This document shows, in pieces, positions 36,758 through 45,059 of a stretch of DNA of 45,798 nt (position 1 is its first letter; each line of letters opens with the position of its first letter). Source of the DNA: Rhodothermia bacterium (GTDB lineage Bacteria > Bacteroidota > Rhodothermia > Balneolales > Balneolaceae); NCBI GenBank assembly GCA_030427885.1, contig JAUICM010000012.1, positions 1-45,798 on the forward strand, in the 5' to 3' direction. Below the pieces are notes generated by a model. The model was not told where the DNA came from and ran no database searches. It worked only from the letters and a program-made list of their open reading frames with translations. The position numbers and the translations under genes were made by a program.

Positions 36758-39217
36758 ATGCTGAAAAATTATATCAAGATCGCTTTTCGGAATCTTACAA
36801 AGAATAAGGTCTATTCCTCAATTAATGTATTTGGGCTATCTATTGGAGTTGCTTGTTGTCTACTGATACTTTTGTATCTCACCAATGAATTCAGTTACGA
36901 CCGGTTCCACGAAAACTCAGATCGTATCTACCGAACCTGGGAGTATGAAGATTATGGAGATGGAAGCATTTACTGGAATACGGTAACTCCTCTTCGCCTG
37001 AAGGAAACGATAGAGGCCAACATTCCTGAAGCTGAGCTTGTCGTTAGAAGATATGTGTACAATAATCTCGTGAAATCAAGTGATGAAGCAGAAGGTTTTT
37101 CTGAACCTGTTCAGCTCGTTGACCCTGAATTCTTCACCATGTTTAATTTCAAACTGATCAAAGGTGATGTGAGCTCGGTATTTGCTCAACCTTCCAATGT
37201 GGTACTTACTCCAAATTCAGCAGACCGATTCTTTGGAACACAGGATGTGATGGGTAAAACGCTACTCATAAAGATAAATGATAAATTTCAGCCCTTTACG
37301 GTATCGGGCATTCTCCAAAATGCTCCCATCAACTCCAGTATTGATTACGAGTTGCTAATTCCAATGGAAAACGGACGGCAGTTATTTAGTCCGGGAGCTT
37401 ATGAAAGCTGGTTCTCAGTAGTAACTGAAACCTATGTTCAGTTAAGTGAGTCTGCTCTGCTCACCGATACCAAAGCAAAACTGGAGACAATGATGAAGGC
37501 CAGTCTTGGTGAGGAAGAATGGAGCAGAAGTCATTATGAGATCGGGATGCAGCCTCTGACTGATATACGTCTGAATACTGAAGTTCCAACCGGTATCGCT
37601 CAGGTGACTGATCCAACCTACCTCTATATTCTCGCAGGAATTGCTCTTTTAGTGCTGCTTATTGCCTGCGTGAATTTCATGACACTTTCAATAAGCAGAT
37701 CGGCCAGTCGTGCTAAAGAAGTGGGTATCAGAAAAACCATTGGCGCTGAGCGTACTCACCTCATGTATCAGTTCTGGGGTGAAGCTTTTTTGATGACGAT
37801 CTTTGCATTCATGATCGGCCTGTTGTTCACCGAAATGTTACTACCATACTTCAATGACCTTTCAGGGACATCCCTGGTATTGAGTTTTAGCTGGAATACA
37901 GCTTTCCTGTTTCTTGGACTCACTGTGTTCATAAGTCTTATTGCAGGTATGTACCCTGCACTGATCCTTTCGGGTTTCAAACCTGTGGAAGTACTGAAAG
38001 GAAAAATCCACGTGAAAGGAGACAGAAGCATATTCAGAACCGGAATGGTGGTTTTCCAGTTTACACTTTCCATATTTCTGATCGTAAGCACACTTGTGGT
38101 AAATGATCAGCTTAACTTCCTGCGGTCATCAGACCTTGGTTATCAAAAAGAGCAAGTGGTGTTACTCGAACTGGACGATAATCCGGATCAGGAAACCGGA
38201 TTCATAGGCCTTATGCAGCGAACTTCAAGAATGACTGATCTGCTCGAGTCTCAACTTGGTTCTGTTCCTGAAGTTCAGGGAATTGCCTCATCCTTGTACA
38301 CTCCTGCGCGCCCTCGCTGGATGTCTGCAGATTTCCGTGATACAGAAGACAAACTGCACGCCTTTAACCTGAATTTCATCGATGAGAAATACCTGGACCT
38401 GATGGGGCTTACATTCGAACAAGGCAGAAATTTTTCAAATGAGATCTCATCAGATGCGAGTCAGGGCATCATTGTAAATCAGGCTTTTGTGGATGAATTT
38501 GGCTGGGATGATCCCTTGAATGCCCAACTTCCAAGTCCTGAGTTTAATGCTCATGAGATCATCGGTGTGGTTCAGAACTTCAATTATGCATCTCTGAGAA
38601 CCGAAGTTGAACCTCTTGCTATGGTGATAACTCCATCTATTATCTTCTCTGGCATTGATAATCTGGATCTGGATTCGTCCTCACCAACGATAAGCCTGAA
38701 AATAGATTCTAAGAATGTTCCGTCCACTATCGCTAAGATAGAAGAAGTGTGGAATGAAGTTAATCCCGGCTCACCTTTCAATCTTACCTTTCTGGATCAG
38801 GCCGTGAACAGCCAATACCGGCAGGAAGAACGACTCAGCAGTATTGTGACCTTTGGCTCTACTCTGGCCATCATCATTGCCTGCCTTGGGCTGTTTGGCC
38901 TGGCATCACTCCTGGTAGTTCGTAAAACAAAAGAGATCGGTGTTAGGAAAGTTCTGGGAGCCTCTTCAAAAGGGATCGTTTTCCTCGTTAATAAAGAGTT
39001 CACTAAACTTCTGCTTATATCTTTTGTACTCTCGGTTCCCATATCCTGGTTTGGATTAAATACCTGGTTGCAAAATTTTGCCTACCGCACTGAAATACAA
39101 CCACTCACCTTTGTGCTTGCTGGTTTGCTGACCATTATGGTGGCATGGTTCACCGTCGGATATCAGTCCTACAAAGCAACCATCATCAACCCTGTAGAAA
39201 GCCTGAGGAATGAATAA
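36758..39217 (+). CDS. FtsX/MacB-type ABC permease 9
   Basis: Protein of 819 residues and first gene behind promoter module 3. The start is MLKNYIKIAFRNLTKNKVYS; helix 1 contains GLSIGVACCLLILLYL. Coupling motifs are KEVGIRKTIGAE near residue 318 and KEIGVRKVLGAS near 724. LSISRSASRA before the first coupling helix and the QFWGEA sequence after it group it with permease 10 (also QFWGEA) and, less closely, permease 5. The second periplasmic domain has an extended Ser/Asp-rich loop (DLDSSSPT). The C-terminus is IINPVESLRNE. Confidence 0.92.
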   Translation: MLKNYIKIAFRNLTKNKVYSSINVFGLSIGVACCLLILLYLTNEFSYDRFHENSDRIYRTWEYEDYGDGSIYWNTVTPLRLKETIEANIPEAELVVRRYVYNNLVKSSDEAEGFSEPVQLVDPEFFTMFNFKLIKGDVSSVFAQPSNVVLTPNSADRFFGTQDVMGKTLLIKINDKFQPFTVSGILQNAPINSSIDYELLIPMENGRQLFSPGAYESWFSVVTETYVQLSESALLTDTKAKLETMMKASLGEEEWSRSHYEIGMQPLTDIRLNTEVPTGIAQVTDPTYLYILAGIALLVLLIACVNFMTLSISRSASRAKEVGIRKTIGAERTHLMYQFWGEAFLMTIFAFMIGLLFTEMLLPYFNDLSGTSLVLSFSWNTAFLFLGLTVFISLIAGMYPALILSGFKPVEVLKGKIHVKGDRSIFRTGMVVFQFTLSIFLIVSTLVVNDQLNFLRSSDLGYQKEQVVLLELDDNPDQETGFIGLMQRTSRMTDLLESQLGSVPEVQGIASSLYTPARPRWMSADFRDTEDKLHAFNLNFIDEKYLDLMGLTFEQGRNFSNEISSDASQGIIVNQAFVDEFGWDDPLNAQLPSPEFNAHEIIGVVQNFNYASLRTEVEPLAMVITPSIIFSGIDNLDLDSSSPTISLKIDSKNVPSTIAKIEEVWNEVNPGSPFNLTFLDQAVNSQYRQEERLSSIVTFGSTLAIIIACLGLFGLASLLVVRKTKEIGVRKVLGASSKGIVFLVNKEFTKLLLISFVLSVPISWFGLNTWLQNFAYRTEIQPLTFVLAGLLTIMVAWFTVGYQSYKATIINPVESLRNE

Positions 39218-39219
39218 AT

Positions 39220-39293
39220 CCAGTACTTCAGTAAAAAGTTATCAATGATCAAAACACTGTAGACTGCTAACTGTTCACTGCTAACTGTTCACT
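39220..39293. repeat. heptad array, family D, running into the permease 10 start
   Basis: CTG recurs at 39257, 39264, 39271, 39278 and 39285, each 7 nt apart. The next unit, at 39292, is CTA and overlaps the ATG at 39294. The 14-nt unit CTGCTAACTGTTCA is present twice in direct tandem. The left arm is more degenerate, so the hairpin is weaker than in the other spacers. Confidence 0.82.
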
Positions 39294-41726
39294 ATGCTAA
39301 AAAACTATTTCAAGATCGCCATTCGTAATCTCGGGAAGCAGAAGCTCTACAGCTTTATTAACATTTCCGGGCTAACTGTTGGACTCAGCTTCTGCCTGCT
39401 GGTACTAATGTTTGTGAATGATGAGCTGAACTATGATCAGTTCCACGAAAATAAAGCTGATATCTATAGATTGTACAGAAGTCCTCAAACTCCGGACACT
39501 CAATACGACAGAGATATCTTCACCCCGCTTCCAACCGGGCAAGCCATGTTAAACGATCTGCCTGAGGTCGAAAGTTATACCCGGTTCACACCTTTTGGTA
39601 GTATGGTTATCAGAGATGGAAATGAACTTATTGATCAGGATGGGTTTGCATTTGCTGATGATAATGTCCTCTCCACGTTTTCATTCCCTGTTGAATTTGG
39701 TGATCCGGAATATGCACTCAGAGATCCTAATTCCATTGTTATTACGAAGGAGATGGCTGAGAAATATTTTGGCGAAGCAAATCCTGTCGGTCAGTTCATG
39801 GACATCCGTATCAATCAAGAATTCAAAGAGTTCAGAGTGGATGCCGTGTTAAAAAACGTTCCTTCGAATTCCAGTATTCAATTCTCTCTTATCATCCCAA
39901 TCCAAACGGTGATCGATAACTATGAGGTTTACAAAAGGGTTGAAGATAGCTGGCGTGGAACAAGAACGGTTACTTTTGTGAAATTAAGAGAAGGAACTGA
40001 TGTCAATGCCTTGCGTGCTAAACTCCCCGATTTCATCAATACCTATATGGGAGATGCATTCGATGAGATGCGTACTGATGGTACTCTTACCACCGCCGGC
40101 CCTCCTATTATTTACGACCTCCAACCCTTGCTCGATGTTCATCTTGACCCTGATTTCCCCGGAGCATTCACAAGCCCGAGTAACCCAACCTATTCTTATG
40201 TACTTGGTGGAATTGCACTGGCAGTACTTTTGATCGCTTGTTTTAACTTCATGATCCTGGCCATCGGTCGTTCTGCTAAAAGAGTAAAAGAGGTAGGTCT
40301 CCGGAAAGTTGTGGGTGCCCAACGCAATCAACTTATGATCCAGTTTTGGGGAGAAGCTATTTTACTCACAGCGATCGCTTTTAGCGCCGGACTCGTACTC
40401 ACTGAATTTGTACTCCCGGTATTCAACGAATTAGCTGACAAACAATTATCTCTTGCTGATGCTTTTGGAAACCTCCGGATCATCGGCGGAGTTCTGCTGA
40501 TATTCCTTTTCACCGGCGTGGTGGCAGGCAGTTATCCCGCTTTGGTACTTTCTGGTTTTATGCCCATTGATTCCCTGAAAGAAAAAATGAGTTTTAAAGG
40601 CTCCAACAACTTCACCAAATCACTGATCGTCGCTCAATTCGGACTTACTATTTTTCTTGTAACCGCCACATTGATCATGACCGATCAACTACGCTTCCTT
40701 CAGGAAAAAAACCTCGGATTTTCTGGCGAACAGGTCGCTGTGATTCCAGCTAATGGTACTGATGGAGTTCGTGCTCTGGATATTTACAGAAATGAACTTG
40801 GCAACGATACTCACATGTTGGATTTCACCGGAGCCAATGTTTCTTTTTCTAGCGGACTATGGCGTAGAGGCTACCAGTATAATGGGGAAGTGATGCAAAC
40901 TGCCGTATTCCGCGTTGACCCAAATTACATTAATACCTTACAAATGAACCTGGTTGCTGGACGAAATTTTGACACCCGTCTGTCTTCCGATTCAACTTCA
41001 GCTATTCTTGTGAATCAAACCTTCCTTGAGCGTCATGGCCTGGATCTGAGTGCAGTGGGCGATGCATTCCCTGTCGACTGGGGATGGATGGTCAACCCAA
41101 CCATAATTGGTGTAGTGGAGGATTTCAATTACCAGTCGCTTGAGAACACCGTTGAACCAGTAATGATCTACATGAACCCACGGGACCCAATCCTTAATAT
41201 CATGGTTCGTGTTTCCCCGGATGATATGCCCGGAAGTATTGCAAAGCTCCGTTCAACATGGAAGCAGATCACCACAGAGATCCCATTTACATACAGCTTT
41301 CTCGACAGCGACATGGATAATCTCTACCGGAACGAAGCGCAATGGAGCAAGATCATCAGCTACAGCTCATTTCTGGCTATTTTCATTGCCTGCCTGGGAC
41401 TTTTTGGATTGGCCGGCATCGTTGCCATTCAGCGCCAGAAGGAAATCGGCATACGAAAGGTTCTTGGCGCTACTACTTCCGGAATAACCCTAATGCTTTC
41501 TTCAGGATTTGCAAAACTGGTCACTGTTTCGATATTTATTGCGACACCAATCGCTTGGTATGTGATGGACAACTGGCTGAGTAATTTTGCTTACCGGATT
41601 GATATCAATATTTGGATGTTTATTCTGTCCGGGTTAATTGCCATTGGAATAGCTATGCTTACGGTAAGTTATCAATCAGTTAAATCAGCAATACAGGATC
41701 CCGTTAAGAATTTGAAAAGTGAATAA
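39294..41726 (+). CDS. FtsX/MacB-type ABC permease 10
   Basis: Protein of 810 residues, the last complete permease. The start is MLKNYFKIAIRNLGKQKLYS. The first periplasmic domain includes EFGDPEYALRDPNSIVITKE. Coupling motifs are KEVGLRKVVGAQ near residue 328 and KEIGIRKVLGAT near 716. Unlike most copies, the C-terminus is AIQDPVKNLKSE, with Asp-Pro replacing the common Asn-Pro. The start codon overlaps the last unit of the upstream heptad array, so there is no room for a Shine-Dalgarno sequence. Confidence 0.92.
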   Translation: MLKNYFKIAIRNLGKQKLYSFINISGLTVGLSFCLLVLMFVNDELNYDQFHENKADIYRLYRSPQTPDTQYDRDIFTPLPTGQAMLNDLPEVESYTRFTPFGSMVIRDGNELIDQDGFAFADDNVLSTFSFPVEFGDPEYALRDPNSIVITKEMAEKYFGEANPVGQFMDIRINQEFKEFRVDAVLKNVPSNSSIQFSLIIPIQTVIDNYEVYKRVEDSWRGTRTVTFVKLREGTDVNALRAKLPDFINTYMGDAFDEMRTDGTLTTAGPPIIYDLQPLLDVHLDPDFPGAFTSPSNPTYSYVLGGIALAVLLIACFNFMILAIGRSAKRVKEVGLRKVVGAQRNQLMIQFWGEAILLTAIAFSAGLVLTEFVLPVFNELADKQLSLADAFGNLRIIGGVLLIFLFTGVVAGSYPALVLSGFMPIDSLKEKMSFKGSNNFTKSLIVAQFGLTIFLVTATLIMTDQLRFLQEKNLGFSGEQVAVIPANGTDGVRALDIYRNELGNDTHMLDFTGANVSFSSGLWRRGYQYNGEVMQTAVFRVDPNYINTLQMNLVAGRNFDTRLSSDSTSAILVNQTFLERHGLDLSAVGDAFPVDWGWMVNPTIIGVVEDFNYQSLENTVEPVMIYMNPRDPILNIMVRVSPDDMPGSIAKLRSTWKQITTEIPFTYSFLDSDMDNLYRNEAQWSKIISYSSFLAIFIACLGLFGLAGIVAIQRQKEIGIRKVLGATTSGITLMLSSGFAKLVTVSIFIATPIAWYVMDNWLSNFAYRIDINIWMFILSGLIAIGIAMLTVSYQSVKSAIQDPVKNLKSE

Positions 41727-41730
41727 CTAA

Positions 41731-41803
41731 TAGCTTCAAGCTTTAAGTATTTAGCGTCAAGCACTACTGCTAAATACTTAAAGCTTGTAACTAAAAACTT
41801 GTA
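41731..41803. repeat. heptad hairpin, family C, before the permease 11 remnant
   Basis: Perfect 18-bp inverted repeat AAGCTTTAAGTATTTAGC (41738-41755) with GCTAAATACTTAAAGCTT (41769-41786). Compared with the family C copy at 25598-25651, two bases differ in each arm and both changes are matched, so pairing stays perfect. The 3' flank (TGTAACTAAAAACTTG) is the same in both copies. Confidence 0.92.
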
Positions 41804-41806
41804 GCT

Positions 41807-41887
41807 ATGGTAAGGAACTACTTTAAGATCGCCTGGAGATATTATACAAGGGACAAATCATTTTCTTACAACAATGCCTTATCTTAA
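41807..41887 (+). pseudogene. truncated permease 11 (first 26 codons only)
   Basis: The ATG at 41807 opens MVRNYFKIAWRYYTRDKSFS, clearly the conserved N-terminus of this permease family, behind a proper spacer hairpin. After six more codons a TAA stops it at 41885, and no permease-like sequence continues in any frame. About 97 percent of the gene is missing. The loss of similarity coincides with the start of the AT-rich region, so this marks a deletion or recombination end point of the array. Confidence 0.85.
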
Positions 41888-42045
41888 TACTTAATTAACT
41901 GAAATATTTACCTATATTCATATCTATAATCAAAACATTAAATAATATTTTTATTTTTATGTATTAATTATTTAATTCCACAGGATTTAGCATAATTTCA
42001 GCTTAGAGAGAATTGACTAAAATAATATTAACTCAAGAATCCTTT

Positions 42046-42050
42046 AGGAG
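42046..42050 (+). promoter_or_regulatory. Shine-Dalgarno sequence of the AraC-domain gene
   Basis: AGGAG lies 2 nt before the ATG at 42053, closer than the usual optimum but distinct. The permease genes lack such a motif, so this supports the chosen start and a different origin for this part of the window. Confidence 0.5.
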
Positions 42051-42052
42051 AT

Positions 42053-42379
42053 ATGAAAAATATTGAGCTAGCACTAGAGATCTTGCAAAATAACATATCA
42101 GAAATTAATACAGTATCAGAATGGAGTGACGCACTTGGATTTCATTCCAATAAATTATTTTCACGTCATTTCCGGAATTATTATGGGGTAAGGCCCAAAG
42201 AAATGATCACAAAAACTAAGATCCAGAAAATCAAAGAGTGCCTATTGAATTCACCTAATGAAATTCTTTTCTGTATAGCAAGAGAACTTGGATTTCCAAA
42301 TGACCAGGCATTGTATATGTTTGTTAAAAGACATACTGGAAAATCACCCAGCGAATTAAAAAAATATTTAGTTAACTAG
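42053..42379 (+). CDS. stand-alone AraC-type DNA-binding domain protein
   Basis: Protein of 108 residues consisting almost entirely of an AraC/XylS double helix-turn-helix. The first helix-turn-helix is around SEWSDALGFHSNKLFSRHFR (24-43), followed by the family motif YYGVRPKEMI. The second is around IARELGFPNDQALYMFVKRH and ends TGKSPSELKKY. There is no N-terminal ligand-binding or membrane domain, so it may act unliganded or with a partner. It is 22 nt upstream of a small secreted peptide gene on the same strand and 0.3 kb from the end of the convergent cassette. Control of one or both is inferred. Confidence 0.82.
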   Translation: MKNIELALEILQNNISEINTVSEWSDALGFHSNKLFSRHFRNYYGVRPKEMITKTKIQKIKECLLNSPNEILFCIARELGFPNDQALYMFVKRHTGKSPSELKKYLVN

Positions 42380-42401
42380 AAAAACCTTAAACATAACTAT
42401 A

Positions 42402-42602
42402 GTGAAAAAAAAATTGTTAATATCTTCATTTGTAACATTAGGCTTTATTCTTGGTTCTTTAGCCTCCGAAAAAACAGCAACTGCTTCTCCGCCCTGTCCA
42501 AAAACAGAATATGATAAAGATCAGGGTATCTGTATTGATTCAATGAATGACGAAAAGTGCGTTATAACTGAAAATGGTGGTAAGACAATTCCTTGTATTT
42601 AG
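42402..42602 (+). CDS. small secreted four-cysteine peptide
   Basis: Protein of 66 residues from a GTG start at 42402, 22 nt after the AraC-domain stop. A basic-hydrophobic leader (MKKKLLISSFVTLGFILGS) is followed by a short polar segment and a 35-residue tail with Cys32, Cys44, Cys53 and Cys65. The leader layout and the PPCP motif resemble the six-cysteine peptides at the right end of the window, but only four cysteines and no DNPG motif are present. It may be a distant member of the same peptide class. No homologous family is recognised with certainty. Confidence 0.65.
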   Translation: MKKKLLISSFVTLGFILGSLASEKTATASPPCPKTEYDKDQGICIDSMNDEKCVITENGGKTIPCI

Positions 42603-42672
42603 CCTTCTTTGCAATATCAAAGTAGTCCTTAATTTAAATGAATTACCTATATAATTGATATTGAAATGAAAA

Positions 42673-43164
42673 TTAAATTTTCAGTAGTAGCTTACCAGTA
42701 ATTTCATACTTACTGATTAAGCCTAAAGATCTTGAGTCTTTGCTTCTATTGATATTATCACCTAATAGAAAATACCTTTCTTCCGGCATAATAAATGATT
42801 CTGAATTTAGCTCATCCTTAACAAGGTATCTGTACTTCCAGTTTTTTACACTTACTCCAGTCAGGCTTTTATCCTTCACCACAAAAAGAGTATCATTACT
42901 ATAATTTAAGGTATCGTTGGGAACTGCAACGATTCTTTTGATATACTCTTTCTCATTTATTTTAAAAACTATTATATCATCCCTGCTATACTTGCACTCA
43001 TATAAATAAGTATCACATCTTATCAGAATTGCGTATTCTCCCTCATGAATAGTGGGCATCATCGACTCCCCAGAAATCTCAGTACACCTAATTGTAGAGA
43101 GAAGTAGTGTTGAAATAAAAGTAATTACTAATGTAGTAATGAAAAGAGATATGCTTTTTTTCAT
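42673..43164 (-). CDS. small type I signal peptidase (S26 family)
   Basis: Protein of 163 residues, shorter than housekeeping LepB. One N-terminal membrane helix (about 5-24) is followed by the catalytic-serine box SGESMMPT with Ser34. The general-base lysine is Lys76 in EYIKRIVAVPND, and the box E equivalent is YFLLGDNINRSKDSRSLG (131-148). All catalytic elements are present, so it is probably active on the periplasmic face. It is last in a minus-strand cassette after the thioredoxin-like protein, 17 nt downstream. I infer a dedicated role in processing the neighbouring secreted peptides. A minor housekeeping peptidase cannot be excluded. Confidence 0.88.
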   Translation of the reverse strand: MKKSISLFITTLVITFISTLLLSTIRCTEISGESMMPTIHEGEYAILIRCDTYLYECKYSRDDIIVFKINEKEYIKRIVAVPNDTLNYSNDTLFVVKDKSLTGVSVKNWKYRYLVKDELNSESFIMPEERYFLLGDNINRSKDSRSLGLISKYEITGKLLLKI

Positions 43165-43181
43165 GTTTTTAAAAGCACAAC

Positions 43182-43799
43182 TTAATTATTGGCAACAGCT
43201 ATCACATTGATAAATTTTTCTATTTCTCTCAACCCCATTATTCTTTTCACTTCCTCTTCCGAATCAATCCCTCTGTAGAATTTTTTCCCATTAGTTCCAT
43301 TATACTCCCCCCTAATTCTTTTCATAATTACAATTTGTGGAGTAGACGGATCACCAGGATAATCATCATATAGATACCTTGACAATCCAAGATTATGCCA
43401 GCTATTTCCAGTCATTATTTCATTAAATGCCCCATACTTCGCTAAATGTTCTATTCCATTAGATACGTTATAATCCTTAGAAATACCTACTGTTAGAAAC
43501 CCAAGTGAATCCTCTTTAGCTTTGTTCTTATAATAATCTTTAATCGTATGAAAGTAGCCCGGGAGCTGTTCATTATTTGATATAGCACAAACTGAACTCC
43601 CAATATATACCAATACAATCTCCTCTTTTTGCGGTCTATAAATATCCTCATTTGATATCTCTGGATAGGTATTTTCTTTTTCAAAAAAATCTAAACTGAA
43701 TCCGTTTTTTGCGATAAAAAAAGAGAATAAAAACCCAAGAACTCCTATTATTGCAACAATGATATTATTTTTAAGCTTATCAATCTTCATAAACTTCAA
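43182..43799 (-). CDS. membrane-anchored thioredoxin-like protein with a single active-site cysteine
   Basis: Protein of 205 residues. One N-terminal membrane helix (about 12-31) precedes a domain that reads like a thioredoxin fold. The strand EIVLVYIGSSVCAISNN (60-76) carries Cys71 where a CxxC would sit. Helix YFHTIKDYYKNKA, strand LGFLTVGIS and a probable cis-proline segment PSTPQIVIM (151-159) follow. With only one cysteine it should not catalyse disulphide formation in the usual way; a thiol-binding, chaperone or sensor role is possible. It overlaps the beta-propeller gene by 20 nt, so translational coupling is likely. The fold call is by eye. Confidence 0.6.
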   Translation of the reverse strand: MKFMKIDKLKNNIIVAIIGVLGFLFSFFIAKNGFSLDFFEKENTYPEISNEDIYRPQKEEIVLVYIGSSVCAISNNEQLPGYFHTIKDYYKNKAKEDSLGFLTVGISKDYNVSNGIEHLAKYGAFNEIMTGNSWHNLGLSRYLYDDYPGDPSTPQIVIMKRIRGEYNGTNGKKFYRGIDSEEEVKRIMGLREIEKFINVIAVANN

Positions 43800-44940
43800 T
43801 GGTTGGATATGGTTTTGAATTACTAGAAATTATGTTTGACTCCATAATCGAATGAATAACAGGAAATTCGAAACTATCTGCATAGCTCTTTTTGGAAAAT
43901 GGATCTACTATTATTGTTCGTACTTTCTGAGATGAATTTTCTCTCAAAAGAACAGAGTTCTGCACTAAAACAAGCTCTTTAGCACTAAAATAATTTATGT
44001 TTGTAATCTGTTCGAAATATTCATCTCCTGATGCACCAAATTCAATGGCAGGTCTGCCACCCTCATACATTTCTGTAATGCTATTTTTATAGAACTTATC
44101 TGAAAAATCGTACACCCATTGAACATCCCCTTCTAGATTTATTGCATATAAATACGGCAAATATTCATAAGCAAATAAAACTAACTCTTTATCCTGAATG
44201 CAAACAACTGGGCCATCAGATAGTTGATTTACTGTAAGCCAATTTGTTGAGATATAGGCCGGACCAAATGAATTATTGTACTCACCAGTTTTCAGAGAGT
44301 AAGAATGCAGTATTGTTCCTTCTAGTTTCTCCGGTTCATCTTTATTCGCTTTTATCCCCCTGATTATTAAGTCTTCTCCCATTACACACATATCCTCTGG
44401 AGAGAAATCAGTAATTATTTCGTCTCTAAATATTAATTTCTCATTCTTAAATTCATATATAATAGCTTTGTTATAGACATCAAGTACTATGACCAAGTTA
44501 CCATATGAAATTAATTTCTTTGGTCTTAAAAATTCTCCTGGTCCTCTTCCTGAAAGTTTATATGACTCAATATGCGCTCCGTTCAGAGTATATGTTCGAA
44601 TTTCATTGAATTTTGTATCCAGCACTACATACGACTCAGAAATTTTTACAACCCCTCCGATTTTTCCAAAAATATCTGAGTCATTTGAATTACTTAACAT
44701 TTCTTCCTTTCCTAAGACTAATTTTGGAGAGTTATTAATAAAGGAAACAATATCACCTAAATTCTCCTCTACATACGTAGTTGATAATCCATTCTTTGGT
44801 ATATTTATCTCTGTAGGGTGAGAAACATCATTATATTGATTAGCCGCCTCAACCTTTGGTTTATCCGATGAATCACACATTATCCAAAATGTGATAGATA
44901 TTAATAAAAATAGTTTGACTACTTTACTATAAGATTTCAT
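43780..44940 (-). CDS. 6-bladed beta-propeller lipoprotein
   Basis: Protein of 386 residues with a hydrophobic leader and Cys22 in FWIMCDSSD, a probable though imperfect lipobox. Repeated blades follow, for example VVKISESYVVLDTKFNEIRTY (split over two strands), the characteristic GRGPGEF (131-137), YGNLVIVLDV and SLKTGEYNNSF. This matches the 6-bladed beta-propeller proteins common in Bacteroidota, often found beside small NVEALA-type leader peptides. It probably sits in the cell envelope as a binding or scaffold protein. In this window the same association occurs with six-cysteine peptides upstream. It starts the cassette that also encodes the thioredoxin-like protein and the signal peptidase. 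Confidence 0.82.
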   Translation of the reverse strand: MKSYSKVVKLFLLISITFWIMCDSSDKPKVEAANQYNDVSHPTEINIPKNGLSTTYVEENLGDIVSFINNSPKLVLGKEEMLSNSNDSDIFGKIGGVVKISESYVVLDTKFNEIRTYTLNGAHIESYKLSGRGPGEFLRPKKLISYGNLVIVLDVYNKAIIYEFKNEKLIFRDEIITDFSPEDMCVMGEDLIIRGIKANKDEPEKLEGTILHSYSLKTGEYNNSFGPAYISTNWLTVNQLSDGPVVCIQDKELVLFAYEYLPYLYAINLEGDVQWVYDFSDKFYKNSITEMYEGGRPAIEFGASGDEYFEQITNINYFSAKELVLVQNSVLLRENSSQKVRTIIVDPFSKKSYADSFEFPVIHSIMESNIISSNSKPYPTIEVYED

Positions 44941-45059
44941 TTAAATGTGGTTATGGTGATTTTAAACTAAGGTTAAGAAAAGGATTAAATTAAAGACATG
45001 CTTCTGTTTTGCTGGCACCTTCTTGAAAATCCAAAAAATCACTCCTAATAGGTTTTATT

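Noticed and set aside
15566-41803. Regularly spaced repeats across 26 kb as a CRISPR-like array
   Set aside because: The repeat units are degenerate 7-mers inside gene spacers about 2.5 kb apart. There is no constant direct repeat with short unique spacers and no cas gene.
42613-42662. Inverted repeat AATATCAA / TTGATATT between convergent genes as a terminator
   Set aside because: Only eight A/T-rich pairs with a loop of about 34 nt and no T-run after the stem. It is expected by chance in such AT-rich DNA.
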